Assembly (NCBI GenBank): GCA_963778945.1
Contig: CAVZWL010000014.1
Span: 281,490 to 345,489 of the forward strand
DNA from: Fen-1254 sp963778945
GTDB taxonomy: Bacteria > Bacteroidota > Ignavibacteria > UBA10030
Direction: 5' to 3'
DNA length: 64,000 nt
In this document: in pieces, positions 38,043-46,573 of the stretch
Position numbering within the stretch: the stretch's first letter is position 1
Layout of the letters: every line of letters begins with the position of its first letter
The notes under the pieces: generated by a model
What the model saw: only the letters and a program-made list of their open reading frames with translations
The model's database searches: none
Told to the model about the DNA's origin: nothing
Translations under genes and position numbers: made by a program

Positions 38043-40232
38043 CTAATACTTTACCACAATATAGTCCTTGTCTCCTACCATTTGCGGTGTTTGTTCCCTG
38101 TTTTGTTCACGTGCTTTTTCGGGAACATTTTCCTTAAGATAATTCTCCAATTCTTCCGCTGTGACCTGTCCATCTTTGTTCACATCCGCAGCTCCCTGTA
38201 AACCTTTCAGGAAAAAATATGTAAAGAGTCCATGTTTTTTCTCCGGATACCAATTGGAAAGTTGATTTTCCGATGAGGAACTAAAAACCACACCATTCTG
38301 AACTGCCACTATTGGGTTTTTTACCTTCAACAATGCCGGACTGACTCCCTTAAACAATAGTCCTTTCGGAGTGGCCCCGCTAAAGCATGCATCCAGAACA
38401 ACGGTCATACTTCTTGCAGGAAGTTTTTCAATCTGATTATAAAATTCTGAAACAGGATATCCTGACACATCCACATATTCCGGATCACAATCATAAGGAA
38501 CAAAAAAGGCTTCATTCGTCTTTGTATCCGGAGCTCCATGTCCATTGTAATAGATAAACACATCCGATTTCCCGGCTCTTATCAAATTTGCAAGCTTTTG
38601 CAGCATGATATTAAAATCATTCTTTCCCGCATTTTCATCATCGGCATAGATGATCCTTTTTTCGCTGTAACCCAGCGTATTTATCAGATATTCTTTCATA
38701 ATCGCTGCGCCGTGTTTCGCAAAATCGACACTCGGCACATAAGGATTCTTATATTTTGAAATACCAATAACGAGCGCTACTGCATCGGTATTCTTTATCT
38801 GTCCTATCGGGATATTTTCATCAACGTCCACAGAAAGTCCGGATGCAATTTTGATTTCGCCGTATTTATCCTCTTTTCCTTTTATTGTAATTTCTTCGAT
38901 ACTTGCGATTGTTTTATTAAAAGCCAGAGGGAGTTGCTGTGCAATAATGCCATAGGTACCGTATAATTCCGAAACAGTAAGAAAGACAGGAACGCTCGTT
39001 GCAAGATTATTCGTATAGATCGAAAAGTTTATGTCGGAGTACTTGCCGCTTTCTAATATACCGATTGCAAATTCAGATTGAGATCCGCCGGCAAGAAATA
39101 CATTTTGACCTATAGATATTTTTGCTACCACGTTTTCTGCATTTCCTTTCCCGACATTTTGAATACGCGCAATGATATTTACAATTTCACCGGGTTCAAT
39201 TTTTCCGTTTTTATTATAATCGTCAATGCCAAGATCAGCGAGAATTAGTTTTGGAGGAACGAGAGCTTTTGTTTCAAAGATAATTTTATTTCCTGCGGGA
39301 GCAAAACCATTTGACTCATCATAGGTAATCAATGCTGCCGTTTTTCCATCCCCAACTTCGCTTGACGCTTGAAGGTGAAGTATTGCAGTCCGTGATTGCC
39401 CGGAAGGAATTTCGCCAATGTATGCAGAAGGCGACACTGTAACTGCTTTTTCATTCTCAAGCTTTGCATTTACATCCACACCAAATGCTTCACCCTGACC
39501 GGTGTTCATAATCGTTACAACGATCTCACCCGTTTCATTTGCATCGAGTTTCAAATTGCCGGATGGTTCCGAAAAAGTGACTTTTGCCGTCAGTTGCGGA
39601 GGTGCGTTTGGCTGAGATGAAGATGCGACATACCGGGATTTACCTTTTTGCGGACCAACCGGAATCGCTTGTTCGTTAAACTGCACTATCCAATTATAAT
39701 ATTCATAAACCAAATCTGCAGTAAGGCGTTTTTTCCCCTGCGCCTTTAATGAGGATGAAGTTTTTTTGAATTCCCTTGCAGACTGTAGCGCTATCGGTAT
39801 AAAAAGAGTATCATCATTTACGGCCAGCGTAATCGGAAATTCCTGTTGATCTGCATCGTATACGCCCACCATGAATGACGAAACTGTGTCATGCTCGGAT
39901 TGCGCAAGGATCTGATTGAGTAATTGTTTCAATTCAATGTTGCGTTGATCAAATATCCGTTTTGCATCAGCGATTTTATTTGCATATTCAGTGAGCAGAT
40001 CCTTTTCCTTATCAGCAGCATCAGCTTTGCGTTTTTCAAACATTGCCTGCGTTTCAAATTCATCCTTAACCGGATATTTCAATTGGCGCAGCTTTTCATC
40101 ACGTTCATGTTCCAGAGTAGTCGAAGAAAACTCCATTTTTATTAACAATGAAATACGTTTTACTTTTTCTTCAAAAGATTGACCAAAAAGATTCACGGTC
40201 ACTAACAAAACAAGTAATAATGCCTGTCTCAT
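38043..40232 (-). CDS. Exported caspase-like (C14) cysteine protease with CARDB-like repeats
   Basis: 729 residues from ATG 40232. A signal peptide (MRQALLLVLLVTVNLFGQS) is followed by a coiled-coil-rich region (about 20-110) and two CARDB-like beta domains (LDANETGEIVVTIMNTGQGE; YNKNGKIEPGEIVNIIARIQ). The C-terminal peptidase C14 domain starts VALVIGISKYKNPYVPSVDF, with catalytic His565 in YYNGHGAPD and Cys616 in VLDACFSGA. An EF-hand-like loop, DVNKDGQVTAEEL (683-694), follows the catalytic core, and DYNKNGKIEPGE is similar, so calcium control is possible. It is the last gene of the 20 kb collinear cluster. The periplasmic location differs from the cytoplasmic caspase-like proteins of defence systems. 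Confidence 0.92.
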   Translation of the reverse strand: MRQALLLVLLVTVNLFGQSFEEKVKRISLLIKMEFSSTTLEHERDEKLRQLKYPVKDEFETQAMFEKRKADAADKEKDLLTEYANKIADAKRIFDQRNIELKQLLNQILAQSEHDTVSSFMVGVYDADQQEFPITLAVNDDTLFIPIALQSAREFKKTSSSLKAQGKKRLTADLVYEYYNWIVQFNEQAIPVGPQKGKSRYVASSSQPNAPPQLTAKVTFSEPSGNLKLDANETGEIVVTIMNTGQGEAFGVDVNAKLENEKAVTVSPSAYIGEIPSGQSRTAILHLQASSEVGDGKTAALITYDESNGFAPAGNKIIFETKALVPPKLILADLGIDDYNKNGKIEPGEIVNIIARIQNVGKGNAENVVAKISIGQNVFLAGGSQSEFAIGILESGKYSDINFSIYTNNLATSVPVFLTVSELYGTYGIIAQQLPLAFNKTIASIEEITIKGKEDKYGEIKIASGLSVDVDENIPIGQIKNTDAVALVIGISKYKNPYVPSVDFAKHGAAIMKEYLINTLGYSEKRIIYADDENAGKNDFNIMLQKLANLIRAGKSDVFIYYNGHGAPDTKTNEAFFVPYDCDPEYVDVSGYPVSEFYNQIEKLPARSMTVVLDACFSGATPKGLLFKGVSPALLKVKNPIVAVQNGVVFSSSSENQLSNWYPEKKHGLFTYFFLKGLQGAADVNKDGQVTAEELENYLKENVPEKAREQNREQTPQMVGDKDYIVVKY

Positions 40233-40317
40233 AAAACACCTTTTATTAACTAAAATAATAAGATTTTGTATATTCAATCATGCTAATCATTCTCGCAAAG
40301 AATAAAAGAACAATGAT

Positions 40318-41238
40318 TTATTTCTTCTGGAGAATACGGAATCCCAGTCCACTATAGCCTTGGTCAATATTCTGATCGTCGCGATAGGAAACAAGGCAGT
40401 GGTCATTTTTGCTGGCCCAGGAGCCCCCCCGAATCACGCCAGATGTACCGCACCATTCCCACACATTCCCGCTCATGTCATAAATGCCAAGTTCGTTTGG
40501 TCGTTTCGTTGCCACTTCATGCGATTTGCTTTCTGAATTTCCATCATACCATGCAACTTCGTTAATATCATTACTGCCGCTATATGCATATCCTTTACTC
40601 CTATTCCCTCCTTTCGCAGCATATTCCCATTCGCCCTCTTCCGGCAATCGCACAATAGTTCCAGTCTTTTTGCTCAGCCAATTGCAATAAGCAACGGCAT
40701 CTGCAACATTTACATTAACGACGGGTTGTTGACCTCTTCCGAAGCTATCTTTTGGTTTTTGATAGCCTGTCTCATCACAGAATGCGTCATATTGATCAAA
40801 CGTAATCTCTGCTACAGAAATGTAATAATCTCCTCCTGGCCATCCCTGGACTAATACGCATTTAATGCTTAGACTGTTTCTTTTGGGAGCATTTAGATTT
40901 TCCGCAGTCAAATTAATCTTCCACCCTGCCGCATTTACTCCATCGATTGATGTTTCCCACCAGATGCTTTTTTCATTAACATTTTTTATTTCATGAAGAT
41001 CTCCTACAATTCCACGCGGCTCGATTGTCTTACCATCTTCATTTGTCGCAGTGACTTTGATGTTATAAATGCCTCCCATATATCCAATCAGATTGTAAGT
41101 TATGATAATGCGACCGTTCTCTGTCGTTTGCTGCACGTTACTTATTTGCGAATAAATCTCTGTCGTTTGCTGCACGTTACTTATTTGCGAATAAAGAAGA
41201 GAAGTTGTAAATATCATCAGAAGAGAAATAAAACGCAT
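40318..41238 (-). CDS. Short FGE/SUMF1-like C-type-lectin-fold protein
   Basis: 306 residues from ATG 41238. A signal peptide is followed by an N-terminal beta domain (RIIITYNLIGYMGGIYNIKV) that commonly precedes FGE-like domains in Bacteroidota. The FGE-like domain reads EITFDQYDAFCDETG, VNVADAVAYCNWLSKKTG, LPEEGEWEYAAKGGNRS, IYDMSGNVWEWC, then VIRGGSWASKNDHCLVSYRD. True formylglycine-generating enzymes have two copper-binding Cys after the RGGS motif; here the first is Ser, so formylglycine synthesis is unlikely and a binding role is more plausible. The loop between NVWEWC and RGGSW is much shorter than in its paralogues. A 39-base tandem duplication lies at the signal-peptide junction. It is 23 bases from the DUF4384 gene. 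Confidence 0.85.
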   Translation of the reverse strand: MRFISLLMIFTTSLLYSQISNVQQTTEIYSQISNVQQTTENGRIIITYNLIGYMGGIYNIKVTATNEDGKTIEPRGIVGDLHEIKNVNEKSIWWETSIDGVNAAGWKINLTAENLNAPKRNSLSIKCVLVQGWPGGDYYISVAEITFDQYDAFCDETGYQKPKDSFGRGQQPVVNVNVADAVAYCNWLSKKTGTIVRLPEEGEWEYAAKGGNRSKGYAYSGSNDINEVAWYDGNSESKSHEVATKRPNELGIYDMSGNVWEWCGTSGVIRGGSWASKNDHCLVSYRDDQNIDQGYSGLGFRILQKK

Positions 41239-41261
41239 CGTTGTTCTCCCGAAATTTATAA

Positions 41262-42065
41262 TTACTGAACAATTACAGGTATTTGATCTGCAGATCGTTG
41301 CTGCAGAAGAATTTTGTGTAGCCATTTCGCATACACATTGAGTTGCTCCATTCGCAGCCGAAGTGTATTGTTTGTAAATTCCATTTTCTCTAAATTTGGA
41401 AATGGAATATTTTCTTGCGTAACAACGGCAATGAACATTTCCGAGGAAGCTTTTTTACCGTCCGGTACTGTCATTTGCAGTTCATACGCTTTGTTTGGAG
41501 GAAATACAAAAGGTTTATTTGCTTCGATGTAGTTTTCTTTATCGATTGCATTTGGAAAAACAACGGAGAGCGAGTCTTCATAGATATTGAAGATTGTCAA
41601 ATATCCGATTTTTGTCGTTGTCACTTTGAGCGTGAACGGTTCTCCTTCCTTAACAATCTGCTTTGAAGATTCCAGCTTTACGACAAAAGACGGATCGGGT
41701 TCACCTTGCTGAACCGTTACCCTTGCCTCAATCTCAATCTCAATTTCATACGTTGTACCTTTTACTTTCTTGAGTTCACCTTCACGAATAATTCTTTCTT
41801 CAAGAATGATACCTTTTGTTGATGATTCTGAAAATTTGGAATAATAATCTGTAAAATTATTTCCAGATTCCGATACCAAGCGAGTATCTCCGGCGCTCAC
41901 TGTAACACCTGCTTTTGATAAAGCATCCGCGCGTGCATTATTAAGCGCTTTCAGTCGAATGACTTCGATGTCCGTTCCGGCAGCAGAGCCGGTACCCTTT
42001 TGCCACTGCGGCTGCTGAGCTAGAGCAAGAGAGGTCGCAAGAATTATTACAAAGAATGATTTCAT
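41262..42065 (-). CDS. Exported DUF4384 protein
   Basis: 267 residues with a signal peptide (MKSFFVIILATSLALAQQ). The N-terminal half (EVIRLKALNNARADALSKAG, then a C-terminal EIEIEIEARVTVQQ strand) resembles the LPP20-like fold shared by several neighbours. The C-terminal half is DUF4384: PFTLKVTTTKIGYLTIFNIY, EDSLSVVFPNAIDKENYIEA, YELQMTVPDGKKASSEMFIA. DUF4384 often accompanies caspase-like or kinase domains and is thought to be a beta-sandwich recognition module. It sits upstream of the FGE-like and caspase genes on one transcript, just after the REP-RAYT-REP insertion. Confidence 0.85.
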   Translation of the reverse strand: MKSFFVIILATSLALAQQPQWQKGTGSAAGTDIEVIRLKALNNARADALSKAGVTVSAGDTRLVSESGNNFTDYYSKFSESSTKGIILEERIIREGELKKVKGTTYEIEIEIEARVTVQQGEPDPSFVVKLESSKQIVKEGEPFTLKVTTTKIGYLTIFNIYEDSLSVVFPNAIDKENYIEANKPFVFPPNKAYELQMTVPDGKKASSEMFIAVVTQENIPFPNLEKMEFTNNTLRLRMEQLNVYAKWLHKILLQQRSADQIPVIVQ

Positions 42066-42085
42066 AATATTGTCTCTTAAAAATT

Positions 42086-42123
42086 TAAGATGGAGCCCAT
42101 CTGTCAGATGGACTCCATCTTAC
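42086..42123. repeat. REP-like palindrome, copy 2
   Basis: Same 39-base element as at 37,995, with CTG-T-CAG at its centre and a further half-unit (CTCCATCTTAC) directly after it. It lies about 15 bases beyond the end of the RAYT reading frame and about 20 bases upstream of the DUF4384 gene start. Confidence 0.85.
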
Positions 42124-42137
42124 TCCATCTTACTGCT

Positions 42138-42686
42138 TCATATCCAATATTTCGAATCAATTGTTGGAAGTAATTCCTTTGAGAAGATTTTAAATTCTTC
42201 AACAGAACCGTGCTGCTGCAACAATATATCCTTTTTTATCAAACTATGGTCAGCCAAACCAATATAATCCCGATAGCTCGTATGCATCCAATCTTCCAAT
42301 TTGTTCGTTAATCCCGCTCATATCGGATTTTGATGGATATACGCCGCTAAAGTCATAAGATAGTTTTTAGAATCGACAAGTTTTGCCTTCGTATGCAGTT
42401 GGAAAAGGCTTCCATGTCTTTGATATCTGCTATTTATAGCTTTTGTATAAGGGCTTAATAATATTCCAAAATTGTTTTTGATAATCGTCGTCTTGTCCGA
42501 TTGTATAAATACTAAAAGATGAAAATGTGTCGGCATAAGACAATACGCTAGGATTTCTACAGTATTGCAAAAATATTTTTTATGCTTCCAAAGAAAGAAA
42601 TCATAGTTTTCTTCCGACTTGAACACAACCTCCGACTTATTCGAGCGGTTGTAAATATGACAATATTGTTGAGAAATAATATCCAC
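42138..42686 (-). pseudogene. REP-associated tyrosine transposase (RAYT), interrupted by an in-frame TGA
   Basis: Y1 transposase of the RAYT/IS200-like group, about 183 codons. HIYNRSNKSEVVF, the HUH motif LMPTHFHLLVF and the catalytic Tyr region LAAYIHQNPI are intact. Directly after, the conserved Arg codon is TGA (42318-42316), and the frame continues AGLTNKLEDW, SYRDYIGLADHSLI and GSVEEFKIFSKELL to a stop at 42138. CGA to TGA is a single transition, so this is a nonsense mutation (or error). REP palindromes abut the gene on both sides, so 42086-42732 looks like one mobile REP-RAYT-REP unit. It differs clearly from the IS200 TnpA at 28.5 kb. Confidence 0.85.
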
Positions 42687-42693
42687 GCATCTT

Positions 42694-42732
42694 GTAAGAT
42701 GGAGCCCATCCGTCAGATGGACTCCATCTTAC
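42694..42732. repeat. REP-like palindrome, copy 3
   Basis: Third copy of the 39-base element, same orientation, with CCG-T-CAG at the centre. It ends eight bases before the RAYT start codon and begins the interval after the LPP20-like gene. Confidence 0.85.
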
Positions 42733-42739
42733 ACTCATC

Positions 42740-43464
42740 TTATAACTCGATTTTCCCCAGAACATAATAAATACGATTTGCAATATCCCGCCATCGTTCC
42801 ACGACAAGAATTTTATTCAGGTCAATATTTACTTCTGTTTTCTTCAGACTCTGACCTTCATTGATATCTTTCTTTCCAAGCATTTTTATAGAAACGAAAA
42901 ATGAGCGGGCCATATTTTTTCTCATTGCCCGTTCCGCCTCCTGCCATGAACTGGACTCATAATAGTATTCAGGAGCAATTCCTACAACATAGACGACTTT
43001 TGATTCAACCGGTACTGATTCAATCCATGCAGGAGCAGCAAGCGATGGTTTTACCGTTTTATTCATTTCCAAAGGAACAACATCTTCAGAATCACCTATG
43101 AGGACAAGTGAAAGATTATCCGATTCAAACAATTCGATCAATTTTAATTTGGGGACAAATGTTTCTGGTGCAGGGATCACTTTCTCCATTACGTTTGTCC
43201 CCAACCAATATGTGCCTCCTTCTTTGGACCAAAACAGTTCTCCACCGGAGATGTTCACTGCACGATAAATGAGCGCATTTTCCTTTGCATTTATGCAAGC
43301 GTAGGATTTTGAAGAATCGGACAATACCGATGCATCTGCATAGCCAATCGCAAAGTCTGAACCTTTTAACTCACCTTGATGGATAAACCATCGTGGATAT
43401 TCCTGCGAGAAGCATACACCGGCGGAAAAACATACTTGGATCGCCAGATATAGAATAATGACAC
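42740..43464 (-). CDS. Exported LPP20-like protein, start codon unclear
   Basis: About 240 residues. The C-terminal half is LPP20-like: PAWIESVPVESKVVYVVGIA and SSWQEAERAMRKNMARSFFV. The N-terminus reads VIILYLAIQVCFSAGVCFSQ, a convincing signal peptide, but no ATG is in frame. The frame opens directly after the TAA of the upstream lipoprotein gene. A GTG at 43464 would serve if one base is missing just after it; the first in-frame conventional start otherwise is a TTG at 43324, which would lose the signal peptide. A sequencing indel at the start is the easiest explanation. Forms a pair with the preceding LPP20-type lipoprotein. Confidence 0.7.
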
Positions 43465-43472
43465 GGATAGCT

Positions 43473-44036
43473 TATTTCTGTTGTTTTGATTCATCAAGTT
43501 TGTTTACCTCGTCGTCCAGTTCCTTGAAGCTTTTCGAGGCCTGGAATTTAGTATACATATCTTGATTCTTTTTAATCTGCTGCACCAAGGCTTCATTGGC
43601 TGCACCTATTGGGTACTGCATCAGGTACGTATGCTCTCCAGAGTGTCCCATCTTTAACCAATTTTTGTTCTTTTATCTTTGTTCCTGTGAGTGTATTAGA
43701 AACCACGGTTTTAGTTGTCGAACTGAAGTATTGCAGCAAATTAGCATCATTACCACTGCCGGTTTCTTCTGCGAATTTCTTTGTCAAATTATTGACCTTG
43801 ACCTCTAATTGTGTTGAAATATCTGCCCGACAATCAGTCGATGCTTTGTCGATGGCTAATTGCATGTCCTGTGATGTTGCAGTTTTAGCTGAGAAGAGAT
43901 AATTCGGATCAGATGGAACATTCGTAAACCACGCCGGAATATCGCCGGTATCTGCCTGCTGCATTCCTTTTTGGCCTCCGCATCCGATAAGAAATAGGAC
44001 TAAAACCAATATTGTGAAAAGAAAAGTCTGTTTCAT
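43473..44036 (-). CDS. LPP20-family lipoprotein, one frameshift
   Basis: About 188 residues. The lipoprotein signal MKQTFLFTILVLVLFLIGCG ends in the lipobox LIGC. The mature part reads IPAWFTNVPSDPNYLFSAKT and MQLAIDKASTDCRADISTQL, the LPP20 pattern of outer-membrane lipoproteins. The frame breaks near 43626 (LWRAYV), where removing one C gives LMQYPIGAANEALVQQIKKN and a charged coiled-coil tail ending DESKQQK. GGAGG lies seven bases before the ATG at 44036. Spacing to the next gene is below ten bases. Probably anchored to the outer membrane on its periplasmic face. Confidence 0.8.
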
Positions 44037-44090
44037 ATATCCTCCAATGATAAGTAATGTGGATATGAACATTGTTCAGTATCCGTTTGA

Positions 44091-44870
44091 TTAGTTAGTT
44101 ACCGTATTAACTTCTACAATCTTTCCGTTTGCAATGCGAAATCCTATCCATTTTGTTCCGGGAACATTTGCCGGAACTGTAATGACGCGCAGTAATTTCC
44201 CTTCGCCGAATATTTTTATAATAGCATGAGATTCAGACAGACGTGTGGATCGAGTATCTTCCCTGTCGGTATAATTATGGACATAATATTCATAGAGGTC
44301 TGTTGGAGATACATCCGAAACGGTAATGGTTTCCGGTCCAAATCCATTCTGAGCGTCTCGATCCAAGACCGCACTTCCATCGGTCGATGTTCGCGTATTC
44401 CTAAATGAAATATGATAACTGCCTTCCTTTACCAAATGAGCATCAAGATCAGGAGGATTCTTACCCCAATCCACGACCACACGTAGTTGACGAACACCCA
44501 GTTCCGGAGAGATAGAATAGCGGTTTGCAATAATCGTTCCAGCCTGCACTTCCACAGAAAACTCAGAGGTGATATATCCTTCCGCTTTAAAAGTAACTTG
44601 ATAGACGGCATTTATTTGATCAGGAGCAAAGGCCATAATTCCTTCTGCATTTGTTTCATATCTACCTATGCCTTTCACTTCGACGGCTGCACGCGGGATC
44701 CCTTTTCCAGTCAAAGCATCGAGGAATCGCAGCGGCAATGTCTCCATATCTAATTCCGTCATTGCATCCCGAACTTTTTCACGGATATCTGTATCCTGTT
44801 TATTTTGACTGACTGCGTTGAACGTCAGAAAAATACACAGGACTGCACATATTTTTGCGTGAGAAATCAT
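44091..44870 (-). CDS. Exported YfaP-like (DUF2135) protein
   Basis: 259 residues with a signal peptide (MISHAKICAVLCIFLTFNAV). Residues 45-115 are a carboxypeptidase-regulatory-like beta domain (LPLRFLDALTGKGIPRAAVE). The rest is the YfaP/DUF2135 domain: LRVVVDWGKNPPDLDAHLVK, YHISFRNTRTSTDGSAVLDR, YEYYVHNYTDREDT and GEGKLLRVITVPANVPGTKW. Several conserved Asp residues suggest metal binding. In Escherichia coli, yfaP lies beside yfaS, an alpha-2-macroglobulin gene; here a macroglobulin lies 8.4 kb away, with the caspase and other genes between. GGAGGA lies before the ATG. Gap to the LPP20 lipoprotein gene: 54 bases. Confidence 0.85.
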   Translation of the reverse strand: MISHAKICAVLCIFLTFNAVSQNKQDTDIREKVRDAMTELDMETLPLRFLDALTGKGIPRAAVEVKGIGRYETNAEGIMAFAPDQINAVYQVTFKAEGYITSEFSVEVQAGTIIANRYSISPELGVRQLRVVVDWGKNPPDLDAHLVKEGSYHISFRNTRTSTDGSAVLDRDAQNGFGPETITVSDVSPTDLYEYYVHNYTDREDTRSTRLSESHAIIKIFGEGKLLRVITVPANVPGTKWIGFRIANGKIVEVNTVTN

Positions 44871-44977
44871 GATTCCTCCATTATCTAATTTTCCCGACTA
44901 TTCTCCACGGTCACCCTCCAAAGGCGGGCGAGCCGTCCGCGGCTGCAAAGTATAATAATTCAAAATACTCTGAGCAA

Positions 44978-46474
44978 TTATTGAATTGCAATGACATCGG
45001 GTTTGACTCCTTTAAATTGAGGCATGCACATGCCAAGATTTGCATTGATATATGTCGGGTCGCAAATAGTATATACATTGCCAACGTAGTCAATAGTATC
45101 ACCTTCATATTTTTTGTTGAATTGTACAGCAGTAGCTACATGATTCGGATAATGGAGGCCAACAACATCCAGATGTAATAACGCGCGCACTAAATATGCA
45201 AAAAGAAAGGATCTATCTTTACAATTGGAATATGGATAGTAAATTGTCTCATCCGGAAACAACGGTTTCTCTTTGCCGAATATTTCTTCATCTATCTTAT
45301 ATTGGAACGCGGTTTGAACAAATCGCAGGAGAAAATTTGCTTTATCCTCTTCAGTCCTTCCCTTTAGAAACGGCTGCAATGCATCCTGGAGACTCTTAGC
45401 TGCCTCCCGTGACGGCGCTGAATCAAAATATGCCTCAAAGTCGACCTGGGGATAATTTAAAACATATTCAACAGCGTCTGCATTATATTGAACGGGAATT
45501 TTATATTCAACATTATTATATGTAAAACAAAGCAGCTTTTCCCCTATTTTTTCTTTAAAAACCGGAGTATTATGAATTACAAAATCCAAAGATGCAGTTG
45601 CCTGTGGATGACTCCCTTCGTATGTATAAACACCCTCTCCCATCTGAGTGGATTGATTATTTGCCGGAAACACATAGTATCGATTGTTAGCTGGCGGCAA
45701 TGAGTAATATTGCAAAGCATAGAGATGCTGTCGGGACGGGAATAACAGATAGACATTATTATTCTTTGTATATCCGACTTTTGCATCAAACCCCAGACGC
45801 AGCAAAAGATACCAGGCAAGAAGCCGTGCCTGATTTTCTTTCCCGGCAAAGACCTTATGACCAACCTGATCCGCAAGAACGGCTGTTCCCCAATCGCCAA
45901 CTTTCATTTCTTTTTCTTTCTGTCGAATTTCCATCAACATTTTATCGCAATCTATTTTTGAGCATGCTTCATAAAAGGAACGTACGGCCTCTTTATCGAT
46001 ATTGCCGCTCATTTGATAATTTTTAAGGGCGGGAGGAATATCTAAAACAATAGAAACTTCGAAATAATTGAGCAGCACAGATGATGTGTTTGACAATTCC
46101 GGCCCCTTGGGTTGTTCGATAACAGACCGAGTTGACGGTTCTATCGGCATTTGTTCCTGAGGCGCAATATTTTTGGGTTCTTCAAGCTTTGGCGGAATAA
46201 ATTTAGGTTCTTCTTTTTTTATCGGATTAGATACGAACGACTGCGTTTTAGGTTCAGGTTTGTCAAAGAGTTTAAGGCCTTGAGAGGCATGATATTCTTT
46301 CCAATCCTTGGCCATATAATCCAGAAATTGTTGGTCTTCTTTGCTGAGATATTCTTGATATTGCTTATCCTGATCTTTACTCCATTTCTTGAATTCCTCA
46401 TCGTCCTGGGCAAAGAGAGTGTAAGAGAATAAAACAAGCATGGCAAAACACAGCGACCAATATGATTTTTCCAT
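44978..46474 (-). CDS. Exported transglutaminase-like cysteine protein
   Basis: 498 residues from ATG 46474. A signal peptide (MEKSYWSLCFAMLVLFSYTL) is followed by a charged coiled coil (DDEEFKKWSKDQDKQYQEYL) and a Pro/Glu-rich linker, then a domain with a complete transglutaminase-like triad: Cys418 in YSNCKDRSFLF, His445 in YPNHVATAV and Asp472 in YTICDPTYINA. Such domains either cross-link or hydrolyse amide bonds, and many bacterial ones are peptidases. AGAGGGA precedes the start. It sits between the PEGA-FGE and YfaP-like genes in the collinear cluster. Earlier residues (about 210-290) show another papain-like helix-strand stretch that I cannot assign. Confidence 0.85.
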   Translation of the reverse strand: MEKSYWSLCFAMLVLFSYTLFAQDDEEFKKWSKDQDKQYQEYLSKEDQQFLDYMAKDWKEYHASQGLKLFDKPEPKTQSFVSNPIKKEEPKFIPPKLEEPKNIAPQEQMPIEPSTRSVIEQPKGPELSNTSSVLLNYFEVSIVLDIPPALKNYQMSGNIDKEAVRSFYEACSKIDCDKMLMEIRQKEKEMKVGDWGTAVLADQVGHKVFAGKENQARLLAWYLLLRLGFDAKVGYTKNNNVYLLFPSRQHLYALQYYSLPPANNRYYVFPANNQSTQMGEGVYTYEGSHPQATASLDFVIHNTPVFKEKIGEKLLCFTYNNVEYKIPVQYNADAVEYVLNYPQVDFEAYFDSAPSREAAKSLQDALQPFLKGRTEEDKANFLLRFVQTAFQYKIDEEIFGKEKPLFPDETIYYPYSNCKDRSFLFAYLVRALLHLDVVGLHYPNHVATAVQFNKKYEGDTIDYVGNVYTICDPTYINANLGMCMPQFKGVKPDVIAIQ

Positions 46475-46573
46475 ACTCAATCCCTCTTTGATTATTTCCA
46501 ATATCGTTTAAAGCTTATGAAGCTTTTATTTTCTTGAATATATTTTGTTCAATATTGTATGATTGCAAAAGCA

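Noticed and set aside
38043..40232. Caspase-like gene as part of a cytoplasmic anti-phage defence system
   Set aside because: The protein has a clear signal peptide and all neighbours are exported; no nucleic-acid-sensing, CBASS or gasdermin-like partner was seen.
44913..44945. GC-rich segment resembling one at about 59200-59240 (shared GAGCCGTC...GGCTGCA)
   Set aside because: Similarity is short and imperfect with no clear boundaries; not enough to call a repeat family from two sites.
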